Of a DNA stretch of 64,000 nt, positions 57,016 through 64,000 are shown piece by piece. Under the pieces are notes generated by a model. It saw only the letters and a program-made list of their open reading frames with translations. It ran no database searches and was not told where the DNA came from. Numbering within the stretch: the first letter of the stretch is position 1; each line of letters opens with the position of its first letter. The DNA is from Paenibacillus soyae (GTDB lineage Bacteria; Bacillota; Bacilli; Paenibacillales; Paenibacillaceae), in assembly GCF_024623455.1 (NCBI RefSeq), contig NZ_JANIPJ010000017.1, forward strand, positions 103,594 through 167,593, given 5' to 3'. Made by a program: the position numbers and the translations under genes.

Positions 57016-57807
57016 ATGAGAAATCCGTGCGTCGCGCATCGTGGCTGTTCAGGCCGCGCGCCGGAAAACACGATGGCCGCATTCCGGATGGCATGGGATG
57101 CCCACGACGTCTCGTGGATTGAATTGGACGTACAGTTAAGCAGAGACGCCGTGCCCGTTGTGATCCACGACTACAATTTGCGCAGAACGACGAACGGCAG
57201 AGGAGAGGTTCGCGATTGGACGGCGGCGGAGCTGGCATCCCTGGATGCGGGCAGCTGGTTCTCGCCAGCGTTCAAAGGCGAATCGATTCCGACGCTGGAC
57301 GAGGTTCTGAGGGAAGGCGCGGGACGGACCAAATTCAACATCGAGCTGAAGACGGACGGCGTCCGTTATCCCTATATCGAGGAGAAGGCGCTCGAGAGGG
57401 TGCTGGAGCACGGGCTTCAGGACGATGTCGTCTTTACTTCGTTCCATCTCGGCACGCTGCACCGCTTGCGAAAGCTGTCGAAGACGGTTCGGATCGGGCT
57501 AATTCTGGATGGATGGAGAAGCACGCTTCTTCATGAGCTTCGCGAGCTGCAATCGGATTTTCTCTCTATCTCCTACTCGAAGCTGAACAGGGAGAGAGTT
57601 CAGCTCCTCAGAGAAGCCGGCATTCAGACGATGGCCTGGACCGTGAACGAGAAACGCGCCATCCGCAAGGTCGCGGAGCTGGATTCCGAGCTTATGATAT
57701 GCACGAACTATCCGGATCGTTGGCGCGAGGTCATGACGGCGGGAGTCGGGCTGCTCGGATCTTCAACCAATTCGAGGCTGGGCGCTTCCAGGTGGTTCAG
57801 GCTTTAG
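57016..57807 (+). CDS. glycerophosphodiester phosphodiesterase
   Basis: 263 residues, PLC-like TIM barrel. Catalytic His-Arg-Gly at residues 8-10 (AHRGCSGRAPENT), Glu36/Asp38 (WIELDVQLSRD) and His51-Asp52 (VVIHDYNLRRTT); FNIELKTDG and AWTVNEK follow as in UgpQ/GlpQ enzymes. No signal peptide, so it acts in the cytosol to yield glycerol-3-phosphate from deacylated phospholipids. AAAGGAAGG precedes the ATG. Confidence 0.95.
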   Translation: MRNPCVAHRGCSGRAPENTMAAFRMAWDAHDVSWIELDVQLSRDAVPVVIHDYNLRRTTNGRGEVRDWTAAELASLDAGSWFSPAFKGESIPTLDEVLREGAGRTKFNIELKTDGVRYPYIEEKALERVLEHGLQDDVVFTSFHLGTLHRLRKLSKTVRIGLILDGWRSTLLHELRELQSDFLSISYSKLNRERVQLLREAGIQTMAWTVNEKRAIRKVAELDSELMICTNYPDRWREVMTAGVGLLGSSTNSRLGASRWFRL

Positions 57808-57831
57808 GACGGGGAAAGGAAGTAGTGCACT

Positions 57832-58701
57832 ATGGCAGGGATTATCGATGAATGGTGGTTGCGGCTGCTGATCGGGCTTCTCTTCAGCGGCCTCGCCGCC
57901 GCAGCGGCATACCGATCTCGCTCGCTGTCGGGCTCGGGCGCGTTGTCAGCCGTCATCATGGGAACGGGATTCGTTACGCTAGGCGAGCCGGTGTGGTTCG
58001 GCGTGCTGATCGCTTTCTTCTTGTCTTCGACGTTCTGGTCGAAGTGGAAGCGGCATGCGCGGACGAAGTCGGAGGCCGAGGCGAAATATCAGAAGACCGG
58101 CCGCCGCGACGCCGGACAAGTATGGGCGAACGGCGGAGTCGGCCTGCTGCTGTGCGCCGCCTATGCGGTATGGCCCGATGAGGGGTGGCTGTACGCCTAT
58201 ATCGGCGTCATGGCCGCCGTCAACGCAGACACCTGGGCCACCGAGATCGGGGCCCTCAGCCGTACGGCGCCGCGATCGATCGTGAGCGGCAAGCCGGTCA
58301 GTCCCGGCACGAGCGGCGGCGTCACGCCGCTCGGCAGCGCAGCCGCGCTCGCGGGCGCCGCGTTCATCGGCGCCGTCGCCGCGCTGCTGCTGGCGCTGCC
58401 GCAGCAGGCTGACGCCGCTGCGGGCGCGCTTGGCGGCGGAGCCGCAGCGGCGGCAGGGATCATCGCCGCTGCGGCCGCCGCCGGCCTGGCCGGGGCCTTC
58501 GCCGACTCGCTGCTCGGCGCCACCGGCCAGGCCATGTTTCGCTGCCAGGTATGCGGCAGCGAAACCGAGCGCGCCGAGCATTGCGGTCGCGCGGCGCGGC
58601 ATTTGCGCGGCTTCGCCGCGCTCGACAACGACAGGGTGAACCTCCTGTCGTCGCTCGTGGCCGGCCTGCTGGCGTGGGCCATCGGCCAGCTGCTACTCTA
58701 G
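57832..58701 (+). CDS. DUF92 family integral membrane protein (TMEM19/VTE6-like)
   Basis: 289 residues, about seven membrane helices. SGALSAVIMGTGFV, the loop KSEAEAKYQKTGRRDAGQVWANGGVG and AAVNADTWATEIGALS, then SPGTSGGVTPLGS are DUF92 signatures; plant VTE6 in this family is a phytyl-phosphate kinase. Near the end a small CQVCG ... HCG cysteine set could bind metal. The 3' half is extremely G+C-rich with Ala/Gly runs. GGAAAGGAAG precedes the ATG. 24 bases after the phosphodiesterase gene. Confidence 0.9.
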   Translation: MAGIIDEWWLRLLIGLLFSGLAAAAAYRSRSLSGSGALSAVIMGTGFVTLGEPVWFGVLIAFFLSSTFWSKWKRHARTKSEAEAKYQKTGRRDAGQVWANGGVGLLLCAAYAVWPDEGWLYAYIGVMAAVNADTWATEIGALSRTAPRSIVSGKPVSPGTSGGVTPLGSAAALAGAAFIGAVAALLLALPQQADAAAGALGGGAAAAAGIIAAAAAAGLAGAFADSLLGATGQAMFRCQVCGSETERAEHCGRAARHLRGFAALDNDRVNLLSSLVAGLLAWAIGQLLL

Positions 58702-58804
58702 CCTTGCGGCGAGAGAGCATGCCTTTGGCTTGCTCGCAGCCTCGCTTTGGATTCGCAGCCTCGCAATAGATTGCGGAGCCAGTACCAAGCCGCAGCACAC
58801 AAAT

Positions 58805-58843
58805 AAAAACCGCCTCAAGGCCATTAGGCCCGAGGCGGTTTTT
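58805..58843. terminator. bidirectional intrinsic terminator
   Basis: Arms AAAAACCGCCTC and GAGGCGGTTTTT with an inner GGCC-ATTA-GGCC hairpin; between the convergent DUF92 and pepF genes. Confidence 0.92.
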
Positions 58844-58848
58844 GTGTT

Positions 58849-60651
58849 TTATTTCACTTTTCCGCTTGTCAGCTCTTCCATCTGTCCGATCAAATCCTCG
58901 AACACGCTCATCGCTTGCTCGATCGGCTCCGGCGAAGACATGTCGACGCCGGCCTTCTTCAGGATGTTGATCGAGAAGTCGCTGCCGCCGCTCTTCAGGA
59001 AGCCGAGGTAACGCTCGACGGCCGGTTCGCCTTCTTCGAGAATTTGCTTCGAGAAGCTGGTTGCCGCGGAGAAGCCCGTCGCGTATTTATACACATAGAA
59101 GCTGTTGTAGAAATGCGGAATCCGAGCCCACTCCATCTCGATGTCCTGGTCGACGACCATGCCGTCTCCGTAGTAGAGCTTGTTGAGATCGTAATAAATT
59201 TTGCTGAGCTCCTGCGGAGTGAGCGATTCGCCCGCTTCGGCGCGCTCGTGCACGATTTTCTCGAACTCGGCGAACATCGTCTGGCGGAACACCGTCGTGC
59301 GGAATTGATCCGCATAGTAGGTGAGCAGGTACATTTTTTCCTTGTCGTCCGTCGATTTGCCCAGCAAATAGTCCATCAGAAGCGCCTCGTTCAGCGTCGA
59401 CGCCACTTCCGCCAGGAAAATCGTATACTGCGCGTCCCGATAATTTTGCGTGTTATCGGAGTAATACGAATGCAGCGCGTGGCCCATCTCGTGCGTAAGG
59501 GTGAACATGCTGTTCAGGTTATCCTTGTGGTTCAGCAGCACGTAAGGATGCGTGCCGTACGCGCCCCAGCTGTATGCTCCGCTGCGCTTGCCTTCGTTCT
59601 CGTACACGTCAATCCAGCCCTGATCGTAGCCTTCCTGCAGTACGTTAAGGTAGTCCTCGCCAAGCGGCTTGAGGCTTTCCTTAATCGTTTTCTTCGCGTC
59701 CTCGTAGCTGATTTCCATATCGAATTCCTCTACAAGCGGCGCGAACAGATCGTACATATGCAGCTCATCCACGCCAAGCAGCCGTTTGCGTAGCTCCATA
59801 TAGCGGTGCATCAGAGGGAGATGCTTGTGGATCGTATCGATCAGGTTCGTATACACTTCCTTCGGAATGTTGTCGCCATACAGCGACATGCCGAGGACGG
59901 AATCGTATTTGCGGGCCTTCGCGTAAAAAATATTTTTGCTCACGTTCGCGTTTAACGTCGACGCCAACGTGTTTTTTAGCTTGCCGTATGTATCGTACAT
60001 CGCCTTGAATGCGTCCTGCCGAACCTGACGGTTTTTGCTCTCCAGGAACTGGATGTAGCGGCCGTGCGAAAGCTCGACTTCCTCGCCCTTTTCGTTTTTC
60101 ACCTTCGGAAACTTGAGGTCGGCGTTGTTCAGCATGCCAAAAATCGTGCTCGGTGCGGAGCTGACGTTGCCGACTTGGGCAAGCAGCGCTTCTTCGTTTT
60201 TGGACAGTACGTGCGCCTTCTGCCGTCTCATTTCCTCCAGCGTGTGGCGATACTTCGCCAGCGACTCGTTTTTGATCATCGCGTCCAGATCGGCATCCGA
60301 CAGGCTTAGCACCTCCGGCGTGACAAACGACAACGCTTCGCCTGTTTCGACGCTCAGCTTCTTGGATTTGTCGGACAACGCCTGGAAGCCAGGCTCCGCC
60401 GTATCCTCATGATGGCGCATATTCGCATAGACGTACAGACGCTCTACATGAAGCGACAATTCGTCCTCAAGCTCGAAGCAAGCCTTCAGCTGCGCGGGGT
60501 CGCTCAATTTGCCTTGGAATTCCGCCGCTTTCTTCATCAGTTGTTTGGCTTCGGCGTATTCCTTGTCCCAAGCTGCTTGATCCGGGAACAAATCTTCCAG
60601 CTTCCAGCGGTGCTCCGCCGCCGTTTCGGAACGTTTCGGTAGGTTGCTCAT
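58849..60651 (-). CDS. pepF: oligoendopeptidase F (M3 metallopeptidase)
   Basis: 600 residues. Zn motif HEMGH near residue 388 (FTLTHEMGHALHSYY) with the downstream Glu in FLAEVASTLNEALL. Length and the N-terminal WKLEDLFPDQAAWDKEY match PepF, a cytosolic peptidase of 7-17-residue peptides. The ATG at 60651 lies 9 bases after AAGGAGG. The frame is open for another 45 codons to an ATG at 60786 that has its own GAGGTGAT site and would add a signal-peptide-like leader. Own bidirectional terminator downstream. Confidence 0.95.
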   Translation of the reverse strand: MSNLPKRSETAAEHRWKLEDLFPDQAAWDKEYAEAKQLMKKAAEFQGKLSDPAQLKACFELEDELSLHVERLYVYANMRHHEDTAEPGFQALSDKSKKLSVETGEALSFVTPEVLSLSDADLDAMIKNESLAKYRHTLEEMRRQKAHVLSKNEEALLAQVGNVSSAPSTIFGMLNNADLKFPKVKNEKGEEVELSHGRYIQFLESKNRQVRQDAFKAMYDTYGKLKNTLASTLNANVSKNIFYAKARKYDSVLGMSLYGDNIPKEVYTNLIDTIHKHLPLMHRYMELRKRLLGVDELHMYDLFAPLVEEFDMEISYEDAKKTIKESLKPLGEDYLNVLQEGYDQGWIDVYENEGKRSGAYSWGAYGTHPYVLLNHKDNLNSMFTLTHEMGHALHSYYSDNTQNYRDAQYTIFLAEVASTLNEALLMDYLLGKSTDDKEKMYLLTYYADQFRTTVFRQTMFAEFEKIVHERAEAGESLTPQELSKIYYDLNKLYYGDGMVVDQDIEMEWARIPHFYNSFYVYKYATGFSAATSFSKQILEEGEPAVERYLGFLKSGGSDFSINILKKAGVDMSSPEPIEQAMSVFEDLIGQMEELTSGKVK

Positions 60652-60859
60652 CGTCGAATTCCTCCTTGGATTGGATGGGATGGATTGCTTGGGTTTGTCT
60701 GCGTAATCGCCGCTGTGGACCAGACGTTGATCGGAAGCGACTCCTTGCGTCAACGTAACCGCCAGAAGCAGGGGCAGCCATTTCATCGGAGCATCACCTC
60801 TCGAAGCATAGTTTGTCTGTACTATGTCCCGAGCCGGCGACTATTATCCAAGGATTGGC

Positions 60860-61051
60860 CTAAACGGTCCCCGTTCCCATCGTAAACAACGCGTATACAA
60901 TGAGGAAAAACGCAAACGCGATCATCGCGATCGAAAATAAAGCCAGCCATCTGCGCATCTTTGGCGGTATGGCTTCGCGCTTCATGATGACGACGGCGCC
61001 CAGGCAGAACGCCGCGATTATAAAAATGATGGAAGAAGTCATCGCATCCAT
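60860..61051 (-). CDS. small membrane protein, unknown
   Basis: 63 residues, two hydrophobic helices (SSIIFIIAAFCLGAVVIM and LALFSIAMIAFAFFLIVYAL) joined by a short basic loop KREAIPPKMRR. GGGGCTGATGAG lies upstream of the ATG. No family recognised; the hairpin topology suggests a real small membrane protein. It is on the same strand as pepF, 74 bases before the alternative pepF start. Confidence 0.55.
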   Translation of the reverse strand: MDAMTSSIIFIIAAFCLGAVVIMKREAIPPKMRRWLALFSIAMIAFAFFLIVYALFTMGTGTV

Positions 61052-61157
61052 GCTGTCTCATCAGCCCCTTATCGTTAACTATGCGATCCGCCGTATCGTT
61101 ATGTTCGCTAACGCGGCGTCGTTTTCCTTTTTTTCGGGAAAAAGACTGCTGCCAGCG

Positions 61158-61391
61158 TTATACTTCCTTCAGCGCGTTCAAAATCGCTTCCCGTTCTTCT
61201 TCCCGGCCGACGAAATCTTCGGCGCGGTAGCGGTTCTCCGCCCAGTGCATCAATTGCGGGCGGCTGACGAAGGTATGGCATTCCTCGCCCCATTGATCGC
61301 TGATTTCGCGGACGATTAACGTTTTGCCCTGCACCTCGACGGTCAGCATGTTATATTTGTCCGTTTTATAAATTTGATGTTTTTTGAACAT
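61158..61391 (-). CDS. conserved small soluble protein, unknown
   Basis: 77 residues. It reads MFKKHQIYKTDKYNMLTV, then EVQGKTLIVREISDQWGEEC and a helical, acidic C-terminus (RAEDFVGREEEREAILNAL). The ATG at 61391 lies 8 bases after AAAGGTGG; the codon at 61403 precedes that site. A TATACTATAAT-like AT-rich promoter region lies just upstream on the minus strand. No family recognised. Confidence 0.6.
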   Translation of the reverse strand: MFKKHQIYKTDKYNMLTVEVQGKTLIVREISDQWGEECHTFVSRPQLMHWAENRYRAEDFVGREEEREAILNALKEV

Positions 61392-61493
61392 GGTAAATTC
61401 CACCTTTTTTATAGCGTATTATGGTATAGTTATCATCATAGCCATTCTGGCTTTGGTAATCAATACGGACCAGGCCGAATGTGCCGTTCCAGC

Positions 61494-61529
61494 CGAGCTG
61501 AGCTGAGCTGAGATGAGACGAGTAGAGGA
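61494..61529. repeat. short GAGCT-type microsatellite
   Basis: GAGCT repeated three times followed by variants GAGAT, GAGAC, GAGTA and GAGGA in 5-base steps, ending at the AGAGGAGAGGG ribosome site of the next gene. Length variation here would alter the leader of that gene. Confidence 0.7.
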
Positions 61530-61540
61530 GAGGGAACAGA

Positions 61541-62248
61541 ATGAAGCAGAGTTATTACGAGCAGGTCGGCGTTGCCATGACGTGCAGAGGCTTCGCGGAG
61601 TATGAGGCGATGTTTGGTCTAAGGGAAGAAGAGCTAAGGAGAGGGCCGATTCTCGATGTGGCGGCCGGCGGTTCTTCGTTCACGGCCGAGGCGCGGGCGA
61701 GAGGCTTCGAGACTTATGCGGTTGACCCGAGATACGAGGGAGATGTCAGTCGCTGGATTGAAGAAGCGCGTGAAGAAATTGAAGTCTCGACAGCGAAGCT
61801 GGACGCCCTCAAGGAGAAATTCGACTGGAGCTACTATGGCTCAATCGATCGTCACCGGGAAGGCAGAATCGTTTCGCTCGACCAGTTTGCGGGTCACGTG
61901 CATTCGGAGAGCGGTCCTTCGATCTACAGCGGCGGAGCGCTGCCGGAGCTTCCTTTTGCGGATGACTCGTTTGCGATCGTGTTGTGCAGCCACTTCTTGT
62001 TTCTATATGCGGAGCAGTTCGGGCAAGCTTTCCATAAGGAATCGGTTCGGGAATTGATGCGCGTTTGCAAGCCGGGCGGCATCGTCCGGATCTACCCGCT
62101 AATCAGCTTGAAATGGGAGCCTTATGAAGGACTGGAGGAGCTGATGGAGCTGGTGCGAGCCGAGGGAGGAACACCCGCCCTTCGCGATTCCCGACTGCCT
62201 TTCATTCCGGGGTCGAATCAGATGCTGGAAATTAGAATGAACTCCTAA
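61541..62248 (+). CDS. class I SAM-dependent methyltransferase
   Basis: 235 residues. Motif I is ILDVAAGGSSFTAEARARG, an Ala-Ala-Gly-Gly variant of the usual GxGxG; YAVDPRY is the acidic strand 2 end; LPFADDSFAIVLCSHFLF is motif IV and RVCKPGGIVRIYPL motif VI. A 60-residue insert (residues ~70-130) precedes the motif IV region. Substrate unknown. AGAGGAGAGGG lies before the ATG. Followed by the cold-shock gene with its own promoter. Confidence 0.85.
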   Translation: MKQSYYEQVGVAMTCRGFAEYEAMFGLREEELRRGPILDVAAGGSSFTAEARARGFETYAVDPRYEGDVSRWIEEAREEIEVSTAKLDALKEKFDWSYYGSIDRHREGRIVSLDQFAGHVHSESGPSIYSGGALPELPFADDSFAIVLCSHFLFLYAEQFGQAFHKESVRELMRVCKPGGIVRIYPLISLKWEPYEGLEELMELVRAEGGTPALRDSRLPFIPGSNQMLEIRMNS

Positions 62249-62270
62249 TTTCTGTTTAATTTCACTGGAA

Positions 62271-62299
62271 TTGCTTTTTGGAATTCGGATCGGTATAAT
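62271..62299 (+). promoter_or_regulatory. promoter of the cold-shock gene
   Basis: TTGCTT (62271-62276), 17 bases, TATAAT (62294-62299), about 50 bases before the start codon. Confidence 0.8.
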
Positions 62300-62348
62300 G
62301 ATCTCACGTTGTCCTGAGACAACGGAACTATCTAGGAGGTCATGCACG

Positions 62349-62546
62349 TTGAAGGGAACAGTGAAATGGTTTAACGCAGAGAAAGGCTATGGTTTTATTC
62401 AAGTGGAGGACGGAGAAGACGTTTTTGTCCACTACTCTGCGATTCAAGGCGACGGCTTTAAGTCACTGGAAGAAGGCCAGGCGGTTGAGTTCGACATTAC
62501 CGAAGGCAATCGCGGCGCTCAAGCGGCCAACGTCCATAAACTATAG
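62349..62546 (+). CDS. cold-shock protein (CspA family)
   Basis: 65 residues, the standard cold-shock OB fold: MKGTVKWFNAEKGYGFIQV with RNP1 KGYGFIQV and RNP2 VFVHYSAI. It binds single-stranded RNA/DNA as an RNA chaperone. The start is TTG at 62349, placed 9 bases after AGGAGG and giving the family-standard N-terminus. Own promoter and terminator. Confidence 0.95.
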   Translation: MKGTVKWFNAEKGYGFIQVEDGEDVFVHYSAIQGDGFKSLEEGQAVEFDITEGNRGAQAANVHKL

Positions 62547-62578
62547 GTTTATCGGATCAAAGCGTACGACCCATGAAT

Positions 62579-62612
62579 CGAAGGCTCCCCGTCGGGGGGC
62601 CTTTGCTATTTT
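62579..62612 (+). terminator. intrinsic terminator after the cold-shock gene
   Basis: Arms AAGGCTCCCC and GGGGGGCCTT with a GTC loop, followed by TGCTATTTT. Confidence 0.8.
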
Positions 62613-62764
62613 GACGGTTGTTATCGACGATCTCTAAGACGAATATGGCAATATAGCTCAATCCGAAAGGGCCTGTTGTTGTAATTGTATTTTTCGTGAA
62701 GCTTGTTTTCGATATCGTTAGTTTTGTGTTAACATGAAAGCAATACGGGTTCCGCGCAAAGCAT

Positions 62765-62803
62765 GCGCTGTTTGTCTCTTCGAGACGGGCAGCGCTTTTT
62801 TTT
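62765..62803 (+). terminator. strong intrinsic terminator inside the leader of the next gene
   Basis: GCGCTG ... CAGCGC outer stem, inner GTCTC-TTC-GAGAC hairpin, then eight T. It lies 150 bases beyond the cold-shock terminator and 54 bases before the start of the PD-(D/E)XK-like gene, so it could act as an attenuator or end a short leader RNA. Confidence 0.85.
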
Positions 62804-62856
62804 GCTTTTGCGACTGGTGCCTTGTTATGCATCGTATGTCTAGGAGGGGATGGGGA

Positions 62857-63528
62857 ATGGTTGTCCACGCTGAATTTGAAAGAGAATTTAGCCGATTTCT
62901 GGAGCAGCAGAAGATTATGGCGAACGCGAGGAGAGCGGAGATGCTGGAGAAGGATCTGACGGGTACGAAAAAAATGATGCTGGAATTGCTTTGGCCCGTT
63001 TTTCGCAACTTCGAGGGCTTCGAATTAGAGCATGAGCTCAAAGGAGCTAACGGTGTCAGCATTTTCATTGATGCTTTCTACGCACCGCTGAGACTGGCCT
63101 TCGAATGCGAAGGCTTCACCTCGCACGCGGAGACGATCCCGCGACGCCGCTTCAATTTCGAGAAGCATCGCGTTCGCCTCATGCTGCGTCAGGACATCTA
63201 TTATGTTCCATTTACCTGGGACTATCTCGATGACAGCAGCCGTACGAATATTACAGATCTAAAAGAGCTTATAGCGAAACGGTCGAGCAGGTTGCTACTA
63301 AGCAGCACACTCTCCGTGTATGAGAGGGAAGTTATTCGTGCATTTGGCGCTTCACAACAACCCTTTAACACATCGAACGTGTGCCAGCTTCTTGATAAGA
63401 AAACAACCTTCTGTCAAAAGGTAATAAAGTCATTGATCGAAAAGAAACTGGTGAAACCCTATCGTTCAGGCTTGGAACGAAACCATGTGTATGTAGTTGA
63501 GGTTGGTGCTTTACAGTTTTTATCGTAG
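62857..63528 (+). CDS. PD-(D/E)XK nuclease-like (DUF559/Vsr-like) protein with C-terminal winged helix
   Basis: 223 residues. Residues ~50-125 have the order of the DUF559/Vsr-type nuclease core: Asp72 in SIFIDAFYAP, Glu83/Glu85 in AFECEGFTSH (E-x-E-G in place of E-x-D-G), His90, then the basic helix RRRFNFEKHRVRLML and strand YYVPFTWDYL. Residues ~145-215 resemble a winged helix (YEREVIRAF, KKTTFCQKVIKSLIEKKLV). The ATG at 62857 has GGAGGGG upstream. A DNA-related role is likely but unproven; no restriction or repair genes are adjacent. Confidence 0.65.
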   Translation: MVVHAEFEREFSRFLEQQKIMANARRAEMLEKDLTGTKKMMLELLWPVFRNFEGFELEHELKGANGVSIFIDAFYAPLRLAFECEGFTSHAETIPRRRFNFEKHRVRLMLRQDIYYVPFTWDYLDDSSRTNITDLKELIAKRSSRLLLSSTLSVYEREVIRAFGASQQPFNTSNVCQLLDKKTTFCQKVIKSLIEKKLVKPYRSGLERNHVYVVEVGALQFLS

Positions 63529-63547
63529 TGTGCGAGAGACGAAAAAA

Positions 63548-63766
63548 GGTGCTGATGGGTGCAGTCTGAAGTAAATAAGCGTGCTAGAAACGTCTAAATG
63601 TGCTGATAGGTACGGTCTGAAGTAAATAAGCGTGCCAGAAACGTCTAAAGGTGCTGATGGGTGCGGCCTGAAGTAAATAAGCGTGCCAGAAACGTCTAAA
63701 GGTGCTAATGGGTGCGGTCTGAAAGTAAATAAGCGTGCCAGAAACGTCTAATGGTGCTGATGGGGG
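63548..63766. repeat. 51-nt tandem repeat array
   Basis: Units begin at 63548, 63599, 63650, 63701 and a truncated one at 63753. Each has GGTGCTGATGGGTGCGG, TCTGAAGTAAATAAGCG and TGCCAGAAACGTCTAAA blocks with one to four substitutions; the fourth has one extra base. 51 bases is 17 codons and the minus strand stays open through it, but there is no ribosome site. Confidence 0.92.
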
Positions 63767-63829
63767 TAGCGTCAAGAATGTTGTGTAGTAGGTTTTTCCA
63801 TCGGGACGATGGATTTGTTTTTAGTTGGT

Positions 63830-63867
63830 GGTGGTTTGCTGGGGGGCTCCGCCCCCAGCAAACCACC
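63830..63867. terminator. long perfect hairpin between the repeat array and the last gene
   Basis: Arms GGTGGTTTGCTGGGGGG and CCCCCAGCAAACCACC with a 3-4-base loop. On the minus strand it follows the stop codon at 63878 and runs into ACTAAAAACAAA rather than a U-tract, so termination strength is uncertain. A smaller CCATC-N5-GATGG hairpin lies at 63798-63812. Confidence 0.6.
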
Positions 63868-63877
63868 GGCTAGCGTC

Positions 63878-64000
63878 TTACGTTTCTTCTTTCGTCCGCA
63901 GTGGACCGTACCTTGCCATAAACATTTCTTCAAAGGCAGCCTTTGTTCTCGGATCTGCAAAACCACGAATCGCTCTGCCGAACCATTTCTCGTTGTAGTC
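63878..64000 (-). CDS. C-terminal fragment of an unidentified gene running off the window
   Basis: On the minus strand the last 123 bases are open in one frame to a TAA at 63878-63880, giving 40 residues (DYNEKWFGRAIRGFADPRT ... ending YGPLRTKEET). The helical composition and lack of stops suggest a real C-terminus, but too little is present to assign a family. The hairpin at 63830 would lie just downstream. Confidence 0.5.
   Translation of the reverse strand, partial: DYNEKWFGRAIRGFADPRTKAAFEEMFMARYGPLRTKEET

Noticed and set aside
62734..62856. Upstream start of the nuclease-like gene at 62734
   Set aside because: No ribosome site there, the reading passes through a perfect terminator, and the ATG at 62857 has GGAGGGG.
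63548..63766. CRISPR array
   Set aside because: The whole 51-base unit is repeated without variable spacers, and there are no cas genes.

Overview
The window is chromosomal DNA of a GC-rich, endospore-former-type Firmicute, most likely Paenibacillaceae (Paenibacillus/Cohnella-like). The basis is strong AGGAGG ribosome sites, frequent GTG/TTG starts, and Bacillales markers: YpsA, YuzB, YtxG/YtxH, a lipoteichoic-acid-synthase-type protein, the lutABC order, a hemE-hemH-hemY cluster and a preQ1-I riboswitch. I saw no rRNA, tRNA, CRISPR array, complete insertion sequence or prophage.

Layout. 1-0.7 kb: end of a fucose-type operon (class II aldolase tail, fucU). 0.8-7.8 kb: minus-strand genes, namely a DUF2325 coiled-coil protein, an ABC exporter with its TetR regulator and operator, and an aldo/keto reductase plus Fe-alcohol dehydrogenase pair diverging from an ArsR-type regulator. 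8.9-9.5 kb: gene-free repeats (40/52-nt degenerate repeats and a 9-nt tandem repeat). 9.8-15.8 kb: L-rhamnose operon (aldolase/dehydrogenase fusion, ASRT-family protein, rhaI, rhaB, DeoR regulator). 15.9-18.9 kb: lutABC lactate oxidation. 19-20.7 kb: a J-like membrane protein and an unknown gene. 20.7-24.4 kb: preQ1 riboswitch and queC-queD-queE-[repeat element]-queF-ypsA. 24.5-35.7 kb: many small conserved genes, including an orphan holin, a gene behind a LexA-type operator, a stand-alone CuA protein, a SufR-like regulator, glutamate racemase, an M14 peptidase, a cysteine-poor HesB-like protein with yuzB, a DUF3990 ADP-ribosyltransferase-like gene overlapping a small gene, and a membrane PDZ-Lon protease. 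35.8-41.3 kb: LTA-synthase-type protein, RNA methyltransferase, second copy of the repeat element, O-methyltransferase and an MFS exporter. 41.4-51.9 kb: type IV pilus locus (pilB, pilT, pilC, pilin, pilD, two inverted minor prepilins, a bactofilin-like anchored protein, pilMNO). 52-55.5 kb: hemE-hemH-hemY. 55.6-64 kb: CapA-like protein, glycerophosphodiesterase, DUF92 protein, PepF, small genes, cold-shock protein, a PD-(D/E)XK-like plus winged-helix protein, a 51-nt repeat array, and the tail of a minus-strand gene that runs off the window.

How the genes work together. Rhamnose is isomerised (RhaI), phosphorylated (RhaB), cleaved and its lactaldehyde oxidised (fusion enzyme); the adjacent lutABC could then oxidise lactate to pyruvate. 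QueD, QueE, QueC and QueF form a pathway to preQ1, sensed by the upstream riboswitch. The pilus genes supply assembly and retraction ATPases, platform, peptidase, pilins and the PilMNO alignment complex.

The most interesting candidates are the DUF3990 gene with its overlapping partner, the pilus-locus bactofilin-like protein, the two structured MITE-like elements, the LexA-box gene of unknown function, and the PD-(D/E)XK plus winged-helix protein. All functional calls come from reading the sequence; no database search was run.
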